Part shown: piece after piece, positions 10,205-18,610 of the stretch | Layout of the letters: every line of letters begins with the position of its first letter | Numbering within the stretch: position 1 is the stretch's first letter | NCBI GenBank assembly: GCA_947644645.1 | Contig: CANSAF010000017.1 | Coordinates: 1-44,927 of the forward strand | Source: an uncultured Sporosarcina sp. | GTDB taxonomy: Bacteria; Bacillota; Bacilli; Bacillales_A; Planococcaceae | Direction of reading: 5' to 3' | DNA: 44,927 nucleotides | Position numbers and translations under genes: made by a program | Notes under the pieces: model-generated | Told to the model about the DNA's origin: nothing | The model's database searches: none | The model's input: only the letters and a program-made list of their open reading frames with translations

Positions 10205-10350
10205 AAAGAGAGGTTGTCCAATCGCTTTGCTTGGACGCCTCCCGTTCGTATATGCGTTTATTTTACTTATTCAGTTGCTTTTGGGCTTTCTTTGACGGTG
10301 TCCGACTTCACTTGGAATAAAAAACACGGAAGAGATGTCATTTGTTTTCG
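10205..10350. repeat. Hairpin-bearing intergenic repeat between spoVM and the rpmB terminator
   Basis: This stretch holds no gene. It starts AGAGGTTGTCCAATCGC and contains the hairpin GTCCAA...TTGGAC (10216-10235). The same core, AGG(T/C)TGTCCAA..GCTTTGCT..TTGGACGCC, occurs in reverse orientation at about 13170-13204. The motif AGAGGTTGTCC is also repeated in inverted orientation at 10397-10407 beside the rpmB stop. It looks like a diverged copy of a small non-coding repeat family; boundaries are approximate. Confidence 0.5.
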
Positions 10351-10353
10351 TGA

Positions 10354-10400
10354 AATAAAAAAAGTCGTCCCAAAAATCGTATACTTACGACTTTTAGGAC
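10354..10400 (-). terminator. Terminator of rpmB
   Basis: Read on the minus strand, a 15-bp stem (10400-10386 with 10381-10367, two G-U pairs, loop AGTA) is followed by GAC and a run of seven T. It lies six bases beyond the rpmB stop. Confidence 0.85.
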
Positions 10401-10406
10401 AACCTC

Positions 10407-10595
10407 TTAAACGCGTTGTACTTTACCAGATTTAAGAGCTCTTGCAGATACCCAAACACGTTTAGGTTTTCCATCAACTAGGATACGAACTTTTTGAAGG
10501 TTTGCACCCCAAGTACGTCGGCTAGAGTTTAAAGCGTGTGAACGCGTGTTTCCAGTGCTAGCTTTACGGCCAGTGATTACACATTTTTTAGACAT
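10407..10595 (-). CDS. rpmB: 50S ribosomal protein L28
   Basis: L28 is a small basic protein of the large ribosomal subunit. The 62 residues begin [21 protein letters not shown] and continue with the conserved [11 protein letters not shown] and [14 protein letters not shown] segments. A perfect GAGGAGG ribosome site precedes the ATG at 10595. It has the CVITGR form; I see only this single cysteine, so it is the non-zinc-ribbon type. It is the only minus-strand gene in the window, as in B. subtilis, and has its own terminator and an AT-rich upstream region. Confidence 0.98.
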   Translation of the reverse strand: MSKKCVITGRKASTGNTRSHALNSSRRTWGANLQKVRILVDGKPKRVWVSARALKSGKVQRV

Positions 10596-10651
10596 ATTTG
10601 TACCTCCTCATTATTGAAGAATAAATGATGCTTTTAATTCGCATACAACTT

Positions 10652-10680
10652 AATTTATCATAAAGCAAATTGAATAGCAA
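10652..10680 (-). promoter_or_regulatory. Possible rpmB promoter
   Basis: On the minus strand TTGCTA and TAAATT are separated by 17 bases, about 60 bases before the rpmB ATG. Each box matches the SigA consensus at four of six positions, so this is tentative; an overlapping TATGAT is an alternative -10 without a good -35. Confidence 0.35.
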
Positions 10681-10857
10681 CATATTTCCCCTACCTTTCA
10701 AGTAAAAAATCTTTACACATCATTTAAATGGATTTGTTGTGGAAAGAATAAGATTTTTGTCTAATTAAAAACAAATCGATGATTTATCATTTCTTTTATT
10801 ATAAGATAGGGTATAGTACAATAGGGTGAACGAAATAAGATGTAGGGGGACTGCAAT

Positions 10858-11220
10858 ATGTCAATCGAAATGAATAATGAATATGGTAAGATTGATATTA
10901 CAAATGATGTCATTGCCGAGGTTGTTGGGGAAGCAACTATTGAATGTTATGGAATTGTTGGCATGGCGTCTAGACATCAAATTCGTGATGGATTAACAGA
11001 GATTTTACGTAAAGAAAATTTTGCACGTGGTGTAATCGTTCGAAACATAGGTGACGATTTACATATTGACGTACATGTAATCGTTGGATATGGAACAAAA
11101 ATTTCAGAAGTTGCATACCAAGTCCAGTCGAAAGTAAAATATACATTGAAAAAAGTAATAGGTCTTGAAGTGAAGTCTATTAATATTTTCGTTCAGGGAG
11201 TCCGAGTGACGAACTTTTAG
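10858..11220 (+). CDS. yloU: Asp23/Gls24-family envelope stress protein YloU
   Basis: A 120-residue member of the Asp23 (DUF322) family, small cytoplasmic or membrane-associated proteins connected to envelope homeostasis. Visible family features are the N-terminal GKIDITNDVIAEVVGEAT, GIVGMASR, and the IDVHVIVGYGTKISEVAYQVQSKVKYT block towards the C-terminus. The ATG at 10858 follows GTAGGGGGA. It is 18 bases from fakA, with which it is always paired in Bacillales; the pairing suggests a common role in phospholipid or envelope state, but the biochemical function of the family is not established. The AT-rich 260 bases upstream hold no gene and no promoter I could call firmly. Confidence 0.93.
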   Translation: MSIEMNNEYGKIDITNDVIAEVVGEATIECYGIVGMASRHQIRDGLTEILRKENFARGVIVRNIGDDLHIDVHVIVGYGTKISEVAYQVQSKVKYTLKKVIGLEVKSINIFVQGVRVTNF

Positions 11221-11238
11221 AAGGAGGAATTTTTTGTA

Positions 11239-12888
11239 ATGAAGTTTATTGATGGAGTAAAATTTTCAGAAATGGTGAAACTCGGGGCTCATCATCTTTA
11301 TGAAAATGCGGATTACGTAGATTCATTGAACGTATTCCCTGTTCCAGACGGCGATACGGGAACAAATATGAATTTGTCTATGTCATCTGGCGCAAAGGAA
11401 ATCGAAGCACATACTGTTGAACATATCGGTGAATCAGCCAAAGCGCTTTCGAAAGGATTGTTAATGGGCGCGCGTGGAAACTCGGGCGTCATTCTTTCTC
11501 AATTATTCCGTGGTTTTGGTAAGGCGATTGAAGAGGAAGCAACAATCGATGGCAAACAGTTTGCAGACGCGTTAAAATATGGTGTTGAAACAGCTTATAA
11601 AGCAGTGATGAAGCCTGTTGAAGGAACAATTTTAACAGTTGCTAAAGATGCAGCAAATGCGGCAGTTGAAAAAGCTGAATCTACAACAGATGTCATTGAA
11701 GTAATGGAAACAGTTGTTACTGAAGCGAAAGCCTCTCTAGGTCGTACGCCAGATCTTTTAGCAGTATTAAAAGAAGTGGGCGTTGTCGACAGTGGTGGTC
11801 AAGGACTTGTGTATGTGTATGAAGGCTTTTTAGCTTCATTAAAAGGCGAAGAACTTCCTGTAAGAGCAGAAGTTCAGTCAATGGACGAGCTTGTCAATGC
11901 AGAACATCACCGAAATGTACAAGACTTTATGAGTACTGAAGATATTGTATTCGGTTATTGTACAGAATTTATGGTGAAGTTTGAACAAGAGAAATTACAA
12001 AATCATCCTTTTGACGAAACGAATTATCGTGAAGCATTAAGCGAGTACGGGGATTCATTACTCGTAATTTCAGATGATGACATGGCAAAAGTACATATCC
12101 ATTCGGAAGCGCCTGGAGACGTATTAACATTCAGTCAAAAATATGGTTCTTTAATTAATATTAAAATTGAAAATATGCGCCAACAACATATTGAAATTGT
12201 TGGAGAGCAAGCAAGTAAGAAAAAAGAAAAGCATCCTTATGCAATTGTTACTGTAGCGATGGGTTCAGGTATCTCAGCGCTTCTTAAGAGTGTCGGTGCG
12301 TCTGTGGTAATTGAAGGTGGACAAACGATGAACCCTTCTACACAAGATATCGTTCAAGCAATTGAAGAAGTTGGAGCTGAAAGAGTACTGATTCTCCCGA
12401 ATAATAAAAACATTATTATGGCGGCAGAACAAGCAGCAGAACATCTTGGCATTGAAGCGGCTGTTGTCCCAACGAAAACAGTTCCAGAAGGTTTATCGGC
12501 AATTTTAGCATTCAACCCAGAAGCTGATGTTGAAACGAATAAAGAAGCAATGGCTGAAGCAGCTTCTTTTGTGACGACAGCACAAGTAACGCATGCAGTA
12601 CGCGATACAGCAATTGATGGCATTGAAATTAAAAACGGTGAATTTATGGGAATTGCTAATGGCAAGATTGTGACAGCAAATCCATCTTTAGAAGATGTGA
12701 CAAAAACACTTTTAACAAAAGTGATTGATGAAGATGCTGAAATCATTACTGTGTTATATGGTGAAGATGTCAGTGAAGAAGAAGCTTTAAAAATCGAAGC
12801 TTATATTGAAGAAGAGTTCGACCATGCAGATGTAGAATTATATCCTGGTAAACAACCATTATATCCCTACATTATCTCTGTCGAGTAG
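11239..12888 (+). CDS. fakA: Fatty acid kinase subunit FakA (YloV, DhaL/DegV-like)
   Basis: FakA phosphorylates fatty acids held by a separate FakB protein, giving acyl-phosphate for PlsY-dependent phospholipid synthesis. The 549-residue protein has an N-terminal DhaL kinase domain with nucleotide/metal motif NVFPVPDGDTGTNM and GLLMGARGNSGVILSQLFRG, a second glycine-rich region VVDSGGQGLVYVYEG, and a C-terminal DegV-related half (about 230-549). Strong AAGGAGGA site before ATG 11239. No fakB is seen in this window. It shares lipid metabolism with the plsX-fab operon downstream, though the two are separated by sdaAB-sdaAA-recG and terminators. Confidence 0.95.
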   Translation: MKFIDGVKFSEMVKLGAHHLYENADYVDSLNVFPVPDGDTGTNMNLSMSSGAKEIEAHTVEHIGESAKALSKGLLMGARGNSGVILSQLFRGFGKAIEEEATIDGKQFADALKYGVETAYKAVMKPVEGTILTVAKDAANAAVEKAESTTDVIEVMETVVTEAKASLGRTPDLLAVLKEVGVVDSGGQGLVYVYEGFLASLKGEELPVRAEVQSMDELVNAEHHRNVQDFMSTEDIVFGYCTEFMVKFEQEKLQNHPFDETNYREALSEYGDSLLVISDDDMAKVHIHSEAPGDVLTFSQKYGSLINIKIENMRQQHIEIVGEQASKKKEKHPYAIVTVAMGSGISALLKSVGASVVIEGGQTMNPSTQDIVQAIEEVGAERVLILPNNKNIIMAAEQAAEHLGIEAAVVPTKTVPEGLSAILAFNPEADVETNKEAMAEAASFVTTAQVTHAVRDTAIDGIEIKNGEFMGIANGKIVTANPSLEDVTKTLLTKVIDEDAEIITVLYGEDVSEEEALKIEAYIEEEFDHADVELYPGKQPLYPYIISVE

Positions 12889-12933
12889 AAAGCTGCCCCC
12901 AAAAGCCTAAGTGATGGCTTTTGGGGGCGCTTT
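12889..12933 (+). terminator. Terminator after fakA
   Basis: AAAGC-GCCCCCAAAAGCC pairs with GGCTTTTGGGGGC-GCTTT around an eight-base loop, one base bulged on the left arm; begins right after the fakA stop. The downstream T-run is short, so termination relies on the strong GC stem. Confidence 0.75.
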
Positions 12934-13059
12934 GCGTTATTGGGGTTTGTGGAGATTATGCTGTTTGGAAGGCTTTTACGAGTTACTTGGCAAGTACGCT
13001 TGCTGTTTGTGTGTATGATGGACACACAAACTCAATATGCACACAGAAAGGAAAAAACA

Positions 13060-13138
13060 GCACCAGTGACAGCTCACTAACACCATTCGCGTCCTTCCGC
13101 GAATTGTGATAGTGACTGTCATTGCATCCGTAAGGTGC
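13060..13138. repeat. 79-base compound inverted repeat
   Basis: Four successive arm blocks pair across a TCCTTC loop at about 13092-13097, with small internal bulges. Not followed by a T-run, so it is not a standard terminator. Function unknown. Confidence 0.6.
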
Positions 13139-13193
13139 GAAAAACGCATCCACTCTCCGCATAAACAACCGCAGGCGTCCAACAGCAAAGCTG

Positions 13194-13222
13194 TTGGACA
13201 GCCTTCCTAATTAGTGTAAAAT
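13194..13222 (+). promoter_or_regulatory. SigA-type promoter of sdaAB-sdaAA(-recG)
   Basis: TTGGAC (13194-13199), 17-base spacer, TAAAAT (13217-13222), then 28 bases to the ATG. The -35 is the right end of a perfect palindrome GTCCAACAGC-AAA-GCTGTTGGAC (13177-13199), a possible operator. Confidence 0.7.
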
Positions 13223-13250
13223 GAAACTATGAGATTGAGGAGGTAAAGTG

Positions 13251-13913
13251 ATGAAATTCAGATCAGTTTTTGACATTATAGGACCCGTAATGATAGGGCC
13301 ATCATCATCGCATACAGCTGGCGCGGCAAGAATTGGTCGCGTTGCGCGCACACTTTTTGGAAGACAGCCAAAATGGGCGAAAGTGTATTTATACGGTTCA
13401 TTCGCCGAAACGTATAAAGGACATGGGACAGATGTTGCCATTATTGGTGGTTTAATGGACTATGATACATTCGATGAACGCATTAAAACAGCATTTGAAG
13501 ATGCTGCGAAAATAGGCTTTACGTATGAATTTATTCCGGAAGAAGAGGAAATGGATCACCCAAATACAGCGAAGATTGTAATTGGTGATGAAGAAAGTGT
13601 CATGGAGCTGACAGGCATTTCCATCGGCGGTGGAAAAATGGAAGTTGTCGAGTTAAATGGATTTCCTTTAAGACTTTCTGGGAATTATCCGGCACTTTTA
13701 GTCGTGCACCAAGACCGAGCAGGGTTAATCGCAAGCGTTGCAAATGCACTCGCAAAGCGTGAAGTGAATATTGCACATATGGAAGTTGGTCGTAAAGAAA
13801 AAGGTGAGATGGCTTTAATGGTCATTGAAGTCGATCAATTAATAGATGATGACATTATCGGAGAGCTACGTGCTTTGCCACATATTACACAAGTATCAAC
13901 GATTGCGGATTAA
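13251..13913 (+). CDS. sdaAB: L-serine dehydratase, beta subunit
   Basis: Beta subunit of the iron-sulfur L-serine dehydratase that converts serine to pyruvate and ammonia. The 220 residues match B. subtilis SdaAB closely: FDIIGPVMIGPSSSHTAGAA at the N-terminus (Fe-S serine dehydratase beta fold), GSFAETYKGHGTD, ELTGISIGGG, and a C-terminal ACT domain from about residue 148 (LLVVHQDRAGLIASVANALA). Start at ATG 13251, six bases after GAGGAGGT; the GTG one codon earlier is too close. The alpha subunit follows 12 bases downstream. Confidence 0.97.
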   Translation: MKFRSVFDIIGPVMIGPSSSHTAGAARIGRVARTLFGRQPKWAKVYLYGSFAETYKGHGTDVAIIGGLMDYDTFDERIKTAFEDAAKIGFTYEFIPEEEEMDHPNTAKIVIGDEESVMELTGISIGGGKMEVVELNGFPLRLSGNYPALLVVHQDRAGLIASVANALAKREVNIAHMEVGRKEKGEMALMVIEVDQLIDDDIIGELRALPHITQVSTIAD

Positions 13914-13925
13914 GGAGGAAAAATT

Positions 13926-14819
13926 GTGGAAGTATTATTTAAATCTGTAAAAGAACTGATTTCTATCGCGGAGTCTGAAAACAAAGCGATTTCGGAAATT
14001 ATGATTGAACAAGAAATGCTTTTATCTAGACGTTCACGTGAAGAAATTATTGCGCAAATGGATGCAAGTTTGGTTGTTATGGAAGAAGCAATTGAGAAAG
14101 GCTTAAAAGGTGTACAGTCGACATCCGGATTAACAGGTGGAGATGCTGTACTTCTCCAACAATATATGGAAAAAGGCAATACATTATCTGGAAATCTCTT
14201 ATTGGATGCAGTAAGTAAAGCAGTCGCGACGAATGAAGTGAATGCTGCGATGGGAACAATTTGTGCAACCCCGACTGCGGGAGCGGCAGGGATTGTACCG
14301 GGAACATTATTTGCTGTGAAAAGTAAGTTGAATCCAACTCGTGAACAAATGATTAATTATTTATTTACGACAGGTGCATTCGGCTTTGTCGTTGCAAATA
14401 ATGCATCGATTTCAGGTGCTGCTGGAGGATGTCAGGCAGAAACAGGTTCTGCAGCATCAATGGCAGCTGCAGCAATTGTTGAAATGGCTGGTGGGACACC
14501 ACAACAAAGTGCAGAGGCATTTTCAATTGTCATGAAAAATATGCTCGGACTCGTTTGTGACCCAGTCGCTGGTCTTGTTGAAGTGCCTTGCGTCAAACGA
14601 AATGCGATGGGTGCAGCAAAAGCTTTAGTCGGTGCAGATATGGCACTTGCGGGCGTTGTGAGCCGAATTCCAACAGATGAAGTAATTGAAGCAATGCATC
14701 GTATTGGTCAAACAATGCCATCTGCTTTACGCGAAACAGCAAAAGGCGGACTGGCTGCAACGCCAACCGGTAAAAGACTTGAAGCAGAAATTTTTGGAAC
14801 GAAAGTAGCCAATGACTAA
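13926..14819 (+). CDS. sdaAA: L-serine dehydratase, alpha subunit
   Basis: Catalytic, [4Fe-4S]-bearing subunit, 297 residues. Family landmarks include LTGGDAVLLQQYMEKG, NAAMGTICATPTAGAAGIVPG, ASISGAAGGCQAETGSA (cluster cysteine), and GLVCDPVAGLVEVPCVKRN (two further cysteines), so all expected cluster ligands are present. The start is GTG 13926 behind AAGGAGG. Its last eight bases overlap recG. Works with sdaAB as one enzyme; regulation would follow the shared promoter. Confidence 0.97.
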   Translation: MEVLFKSVKELISIAESENKAISEIMIEQEMLLSRRSREEIIAQMDASLVVMEEAIEKGLKGVQSTSGLTGGDAVLLQQYMEKGNTLSGNLLLDAVSKAVATNEVNAAMGTICATPTAGAAGIVPGTLFAVKSKLNPTREQMINYLFTTGAFGFVVANNASISGAAGGCQAETGSAASMAAAAIVEMAGGTPQQSAEAFSIVMKNMLGLVCDPVAGLVEVPCVKRNAMGAAKALVGADMALAGVVSRIPTDEVIEAMHRIGQTMPSALRETAKGGLAATPTGKRLEAEIFGTKVAND

Positions 14820-16860
14820 GCTTTTAGAAGAAAATGTTTCGACATTAAAAGGGATTGGAGAAAAAGCGCGCGAGCAATTAACGCGTCTAGGCATTGAGAC
14901 AATTGAAGATTTACTCATGACTTTTCCTTATCGCCATGAGGATTTCACATTAAAAGATATCGCGGAAACACCGCATAATGAACGCGTGACGGTAGAAGGC
15001 AAAGTAGAAAGTGAACCAACAGTCCTTTTTCTAGGCAATAAACGTTCGAGGTTACAACTCAAATTACTCGTCGGGCCTCATTTAATCAAAGCCGTCTTTT
15101 TCAATCAACATTATTTAAAAGGACGGCTAAGTCTTGGGGATACGGTCACCATTACTGGCAAATGGGATCGTGGACGACAAACGATTAATGGCAATAAATT
15201 AACGATGGGTCCTCAAAGTGAACAAGCAAACTTTGAACCTGTCTATAGTTTGAAATCTGTTATGCATCAAAATACATTTCGTCGTTTTATGCGAAATGCA
15301 TTAGATTATGTCGGTGAAACGATTGAAGAGCCTTTACCGCCGGAAATTTTAAAAGCTTATCAATTACCGACAATGCGAGAAGCACTTGAAATGCTTCATT
15401 TTCCACAAAATGCGGGGCAAATGAAACAAGCGAGAAGAAGATTTGTTTACGAAGAATTATTATTATTTCAATTAAAAATGCAAGCGATGAAAAAAAATCG
15501 TAAAGAATCGGAAAAAGGAACGATCATTCAATACGATTTAGAGAAGTTAAAAGCTTTTATTGCATCGCTTCCATTTGAATTAACAAATGCCCAAAAAAGA
15601 GTTGTCAATGAATTATGCGCGGAACTAAAAAGTGAAGTTCGCATGAATCGACTTTTGCAAGGTGATGTTGGATCTGGAAAAACAGTTGTAGCGGCAATTG
15701 GTTTATATGCTGCGATTACAGCAGGTTTTCAAGGTGCGATGATGGCACCCACTGAAATTTTAGCTGAACAACATGCCGGGGCACTTGCTGAATGGCTAGA
15801 GCCTTTTGATGTATCCGTTGCATTCTTATCGGGTTCGACAAAAGGCAAATCACGAAAGCAATTGCTCGAAAGATTAGTAGCAGGAGAAATCGATTTATTA
15901 ATTGGTACGCATGCTTTAATTCAACCTGATGTTGTTTTCAAAAACTTAGGCTTCGTAATCACTGATGAACAGCATCGCTTCGGTGTCGAACAACGTCGTG
16001 TTTTACGAGAAAAAGGAATCGATCCAGATGTCTTATTTATGACTGCAACGCCGATTCCGAGAACGCTTGCAATTACAGCGTTTGGTGAGATGGATGTATC
16101 GATTTTGGATGAATTGCCTGCAGGACGAAAAGAAATTGAAACGCATTGGTTAAAAGAAGATGCTTTACAACCCGTTTTACAAAAAATGTCAAGCGAATTG
16201 GTCAAAGGACGTCAAGCTTATGTCATTTGTCCGCTAATCGAGGAATCTGACAAGCTAGATGTACAAAATGCAGTCGATGTGTATAACCAATTGACAGTTT
16301 ATTACCAAGGGAAGTTTAAAGTCGGTTTAATGCATGGACGTCTTCATTCGGATGAAAAAGAAGAAATTATGCGCGCGTTTAGTGAAGGTGAAATCGATGT
16401 ACTCGTATCGACAACAGTTGTTGAGGTCGGTGTTAACGTGCCAAATGCGACGTTTATGTTAATTTACGATGCGACTCGTTTTGGCTTATCTCAATTACAC
16501 CAATTACGCGGGCGTGTTGGACGTGGTGCGGAACAATCTTACTGTGTATTATTAGCAGATCCGAAAACAGAAGAAGGTAAAGAACGGATGCATTCTATGA
16601 CAGAAACGAATGATGGCTTTGTACTAGCCGAAAAAGATCTTGAACTAAGAGGTGCAGGTGACTTTTTTGGGAAGAAACAAAGTGGAATGCCTGAGTTTAA
16701 AATGGCAGATTTAATTCATGATTATCGCGCATTAGATACTGCACGAAAAGATGCAGAACGCTTTCTTGCATTAGATGCGTTTTGGACATCGGAACAGTTC
16801 CGAGTTTTAAGAGAACGTTTGGAAGCTTCGGGCGTATTAGGTACAGAGCGAATGGATTAA
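14812..16860 (+). CDS. recG: ATP-dependent DNA helicase RecG
   Basis: Branch-migration helicase that reverses forks and processes Holliday junctions. The 682 residues equal the B. subtilis length. The N-terminal wedge (OB) domain (about 60-150) is followed by helicase domain 1 with GDVGSGKTVVA (Walker A) and TDEQHRFGV (DEQH box), and domain 2 with VVEVGVNVPNA, LHQLRGRVGRG and the TRG-motif region ending in GDFFGKKQSGMPEF. The start ATG 14812 lies inside the sdaAA end (eight-base overlap) and has only a weak ribosome site, so translation may depend on sdaAA. Confidence 0.98.
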   Translation: MTKLLEENVSTLKGIGEKAREQLTRLGIETIEDLLMTFPYRHEDFTLKDIAETPHNERVTVEGKVESEPTVLFLGNKRSRLQLKLLVGPHLIKAVFFNQHYLKGRLSLGDTVTITGKWDRGRQTINGNKLTMGPQSEQANFEPVYSLKSVMHQNTFRRFMRNALDYVGETIEEPLPPEILKAYQLPTMREALEMLHFPQNAGQMKQARRRFVYEELLLFQLKMQAMKKNRKESEKGTIIQYDLEKLKAFIASLPFELTNAQKRVVNELCAELKSEVRMNRLLQGDVGSGKTVVAAIGLYAAITAGFQGAMMAPTEILAEQHAGALAEWLEPFDVSVAFLSGSTKGKSRKQLLERLVAGEIDLLIGTHALIQPDVVFKNLGFVITDEQHRFGVEQRRVLREKGIDPDVLFMTATPIPRTLAITAFGEMDVSILDELPAGRKEIETHWLKEDALQPVLQKMSSELVKGRQAYVICPLIEESDKLDVQNAVDVYNQLTVYYQGKFKVGLMHGRLHSDEKEEIMRAFSEGEIDVLVSTTVVEVGVNVPNATFMLIYDATRFGLSQLHQLRGRVGRGAEQSYCVLLADPKTEEGKERMHSMTETNDGFVLAEKDLELRGAGDFFGKKQSGMPEFKMADLIHDYRALDTARKDAERFLALDAFWTSEQFRVLRERLEASGVLGTERMD

Positions 16861-16915
16861 AGATTACCGGTTAAGTTTCATTGTCAAATAGAAGAGGAGA
16901 AATCCAACGCAGTCA

Positions 16916-16967
16916 AAGCGCCCCAGATGAGCTTAATGATTAAGCTTTTCTGGGGCAGCTTAATTTT
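16916..16967 (+). terminator. Terminator after recG
   Basis: AAGC-GCCCCAGA pairs with TCTGGGGC-A-GCTT, enclosing a second perfect hairpin AGCTTAAT-G-ATTAAGCT; followed by AATTTT. It separates recG from the fapR promoter that starts four bases later. Confidence 0.8.
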
Positions 16968-16970
16968 CGC

Positions 16971-16999
16971 TTGCAATCTTATACCTATCTTTATATACT
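16971..16999 (+). promoter_or_regulatory. SigA promoter of the fapR-plsX-fabD-fabG operon
   Basis: TTGCAA (16971-16976), 17-base spacer, TATACT (16994-16999). The expected start point near 17006 falls inside the FapR operator. Confidence 0.8.
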
Positions 17000-17003
17000 C
17001 ATA

Positions 17004-17020
17004 TTAGTACCAAGTGCTAA
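17004..17020 (+). promoter_or_regulatory. FapR operator
   Basis: TTAGTAC-CAA-GTGCTAA is a 17-base near-perfect palindrome of the kind bound by FapR (TTAGTACC...TACTAA type). It covers the probable transcription start, so bound FapR would block the operon, and malonyl-CoA would relieve it. The match is to the known FapR site; autoregulation is inferred from position. Confidence 0.85.
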
Positions 17021-17036
17021 GTCGGAGGGTGAGTAT

Positions 17037-17621
17037 GTGCGTATTCCTAAAAAAGAAAGGCAATCTAGTTTAAAAAAGCTTGTCGCTGACGATCCGTTTT
17101 TAACAGATGAGGACCTTTCGCGCCATTATCATGTAAGTGTGCAAACAATCCGCTTGGATCGACTTGAATGTGGCATTCCGGAATTAAGAAAACGATTAAA
17201 ACAAGTCGCTTCACAAACGATGGCAAATGAAGTGAAATCACTCGGAACGGATGAAGTGATTGGCGATATTATTGATATTAAATTGGATCAAAGTGCAATA
17301 TCTATATTTGACGTAACAGAAAATCATGTTTTCAAGCGCAATCAAATTGCAAGAGGGCATCATTTATTTGCCCAAGCAAATTCACTTGCCGTTGCTGTCA
17401 TGGATGATGCATTAGCGTTAACTGCTAAATCGACGATTGAATTTTTGAAACCTGTGAAAGCTGGCGACCGCGTCATTGCACGAGCTGAAGTGAAGCGGGA
17501 AACAGTAAAAGAAAAACGTACACTCGTTGAAGTCATTTCAACAGTTGGAGATGTGCCTGTATTTACGGGACAATTTCAAATGTATCGTACGACGGAAGAA
17601 CAACAGGAGGAAGAAAAATGA
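17037..17621 (+). CDS. fapR: Transcription factor FapR, repressor of fatty acid and phospholipid synthesis
   Basis: FapR represses lipid-synthesis genes and is released by malonyl-CoA. At 194 residues it has an N-terminal helix-turn-helix ([21 protein letters not shown]), a linker, and a hot-dog effector domain with the malonyl-CoA motif [21 protein letters not shown] start it at GTG 17037 (MRIPKKERQ), seven bases after GGAGGG; the longer frame back to 16971 would run through the promoter and operator. It overlaps plsX by four bases and heads its own target operon. Confidence 0.97.
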   Translation: MRIPKKERQSSLKKLVADDPFLTDEDLSRHYHVSVQTIRLDRLECGIPELRKRLKQVASQTMANEVKSLGTDEVIGDIIDIKLDQSAISIFDVTENHVFKRNQIARGHHLFAQANSLAVAVMDDALALTAKSTIEFLKPVKAGDRVIARAEVKRETVKEKRTLVEVISTVGDVPVFTGQFQMYRTTEEQQEEEK

Positions 17622-18610
17622 TTATTGCATTAGATGGCATGGGCGGGGATCATGCACCAGGAGAAATTATAAAAGGTGCATTGGAAAGTTTAAATGAGTT
17701 TCAAGATATACATATTCATATTTACGGCGATGAAGAGAAAATGGCACCGTATTTAAAAGAACATGAGCGTTTAACGGTCATTCATTGTACAGAAATCATC
17801 GAACCGGATGATGAGCCAGTACGTGCAATTCGCCGTAAAAAAGATGCTTCAATGGTTAAAATGGCGCAAGCGGTAAAAGAAAACCAAGCGGATGCGGGTG
17901 TTTCAGCAGGAAATACGGGGGCACTCATGGCTGCAGGACTTTTTATTGTCGGAAGAATTGAAGGCATTGAACGTCCCGCGCTTGCACCGACATTGCCAAC
18001 TGTTGACGGGCAAGGCTTTGTCATGCTCGATTTAGGGGCAAATGCTGATGCAAAACCCAATCATTTAAGCCAATATGCGGTGATGGGTAGTATTTATGCA
18101 GAAAAAGTGCGAGGCATTAAAAATCCACGTGTTGGTTTATTAAATATTGGTACGGAAGAAGGAAAAGGAAACGAGCTGACAAAAGCAGCTTACCAACTAC
18201 TTCAAGAAGCGCCAATTAATTTCATTGGAAATGTCGAATCACGAGATTTATTGACAGGTGCTGCGGATGTTGTTGTAACGGACGGTTTTACAGGAAATAT
18301 GGTATTAAAAACAATTGAAGGAACAGCAGCAGGATTTTTTACGATGTTAAAAGAAGTATATTATTCATCGATGAAAACGAAAATTTCAGCGGCGCTTATT
18401 AAAAACGAACTCGGTGGATTAAAAAAGAAATTGGATTACTCCGAGTACGGTGGTGCAGGATTATTTGGTTTACAAGCACCGATTATTAAAGCGCATGGTT
18501 CTTCAAATGGAAGAGCGATTTATAATGCGATTAGACAAGCGAGAACAATGGTGCAACATGAAGTGACGAAAACAATTCATGAAACGATTGGAAAGGGGTC
18601 AGAGCAATGA
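17618..18610 (+). CDS. plsX: Phosphate acyltransferase PlsX
   Basis: Converts acyl-ACP and phosphate to acyl-phosphate, the donor used by PlsY in phosphatidic acid synthesis. The 330 residues open with [20 protein letters not shown] and contain the conserved [47 protein letters not shown] and [10 protein letters not shown] segments. Translationally coupled on both sides (four-base overlaps with fapR and fabD). A peripheral membrane enzyme in known relatives; no membrane helix here. Confidence 0.98.
   Translation: MIIALDGMGGDHAPGEIIKGALESLNEFQDIHIHIYGDEEKMAPYLKEHERLTVIHCTEIIEPDDEPVRAIRRKKDASMVKMAQAVKENQADAGVSAGNTGALMAAGLFIVGRIEGIERPALAPTLPTVDGQGFVMLDLGANADAKPNHLSQYAVMGSIYAEKVRGIKNPRVGLLNIGTEEGKGNELTKAAYQLLQEAPINFIGNVESRDLLTGAADVVVTDGFTGNMVLKTIEGTAAGFFTMLKEVYYSSMKTKISAALIKNELGGLKKKLDYSEYGGAGLFGLQAPIIKAHGSSNGRAIYNAIRQARTMVQHEVTKTIHETIGKGSEQ

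Larger units (their letters stand above)
12936..13250. other. Gene-free spacer with a cluster of stem-loops upstream of sdaAB
   Basis: No coding sequence is credible here. It contains a TACTTG-G-CAAGTA palindrome (12985-12997), a perfect 9-bp stem GTTTGTGTG/CACACAAAC (13005-13031), a 79-base compound hairpin (13060-13138) whose arms pair in blocks GCACC/GGTGC, TGACAG/CTGTCA, CACTA/TAGTG and ATTCGCG/CGCGAAT, and a perfect 10-bp palindrome (13177-13199) next to the sdaAB promoter. The right part, read on the minus strand, resembles the repeat near 10211-10240. I read it as one or two copies of a non-coding interspersed repeat, not a riboswitch, because the likely sdaAB promoter lies downstream of most of it. 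Confidence 0.6.

Noticed and set aside
12354-12746. 130-residue minus-strand ORF opposite fakA
   Set aside because: Antisense to conserved coding sequence and low-complexity (Ser/Ala/Ile rich).
12936-13193. Serine- or glycine-type riboswitch upstream of sdaAB
   Set aside because: The hairpins precede the best sdaAB promoter, so they would not be in its mRNA; no known aptamer core is recognisable.
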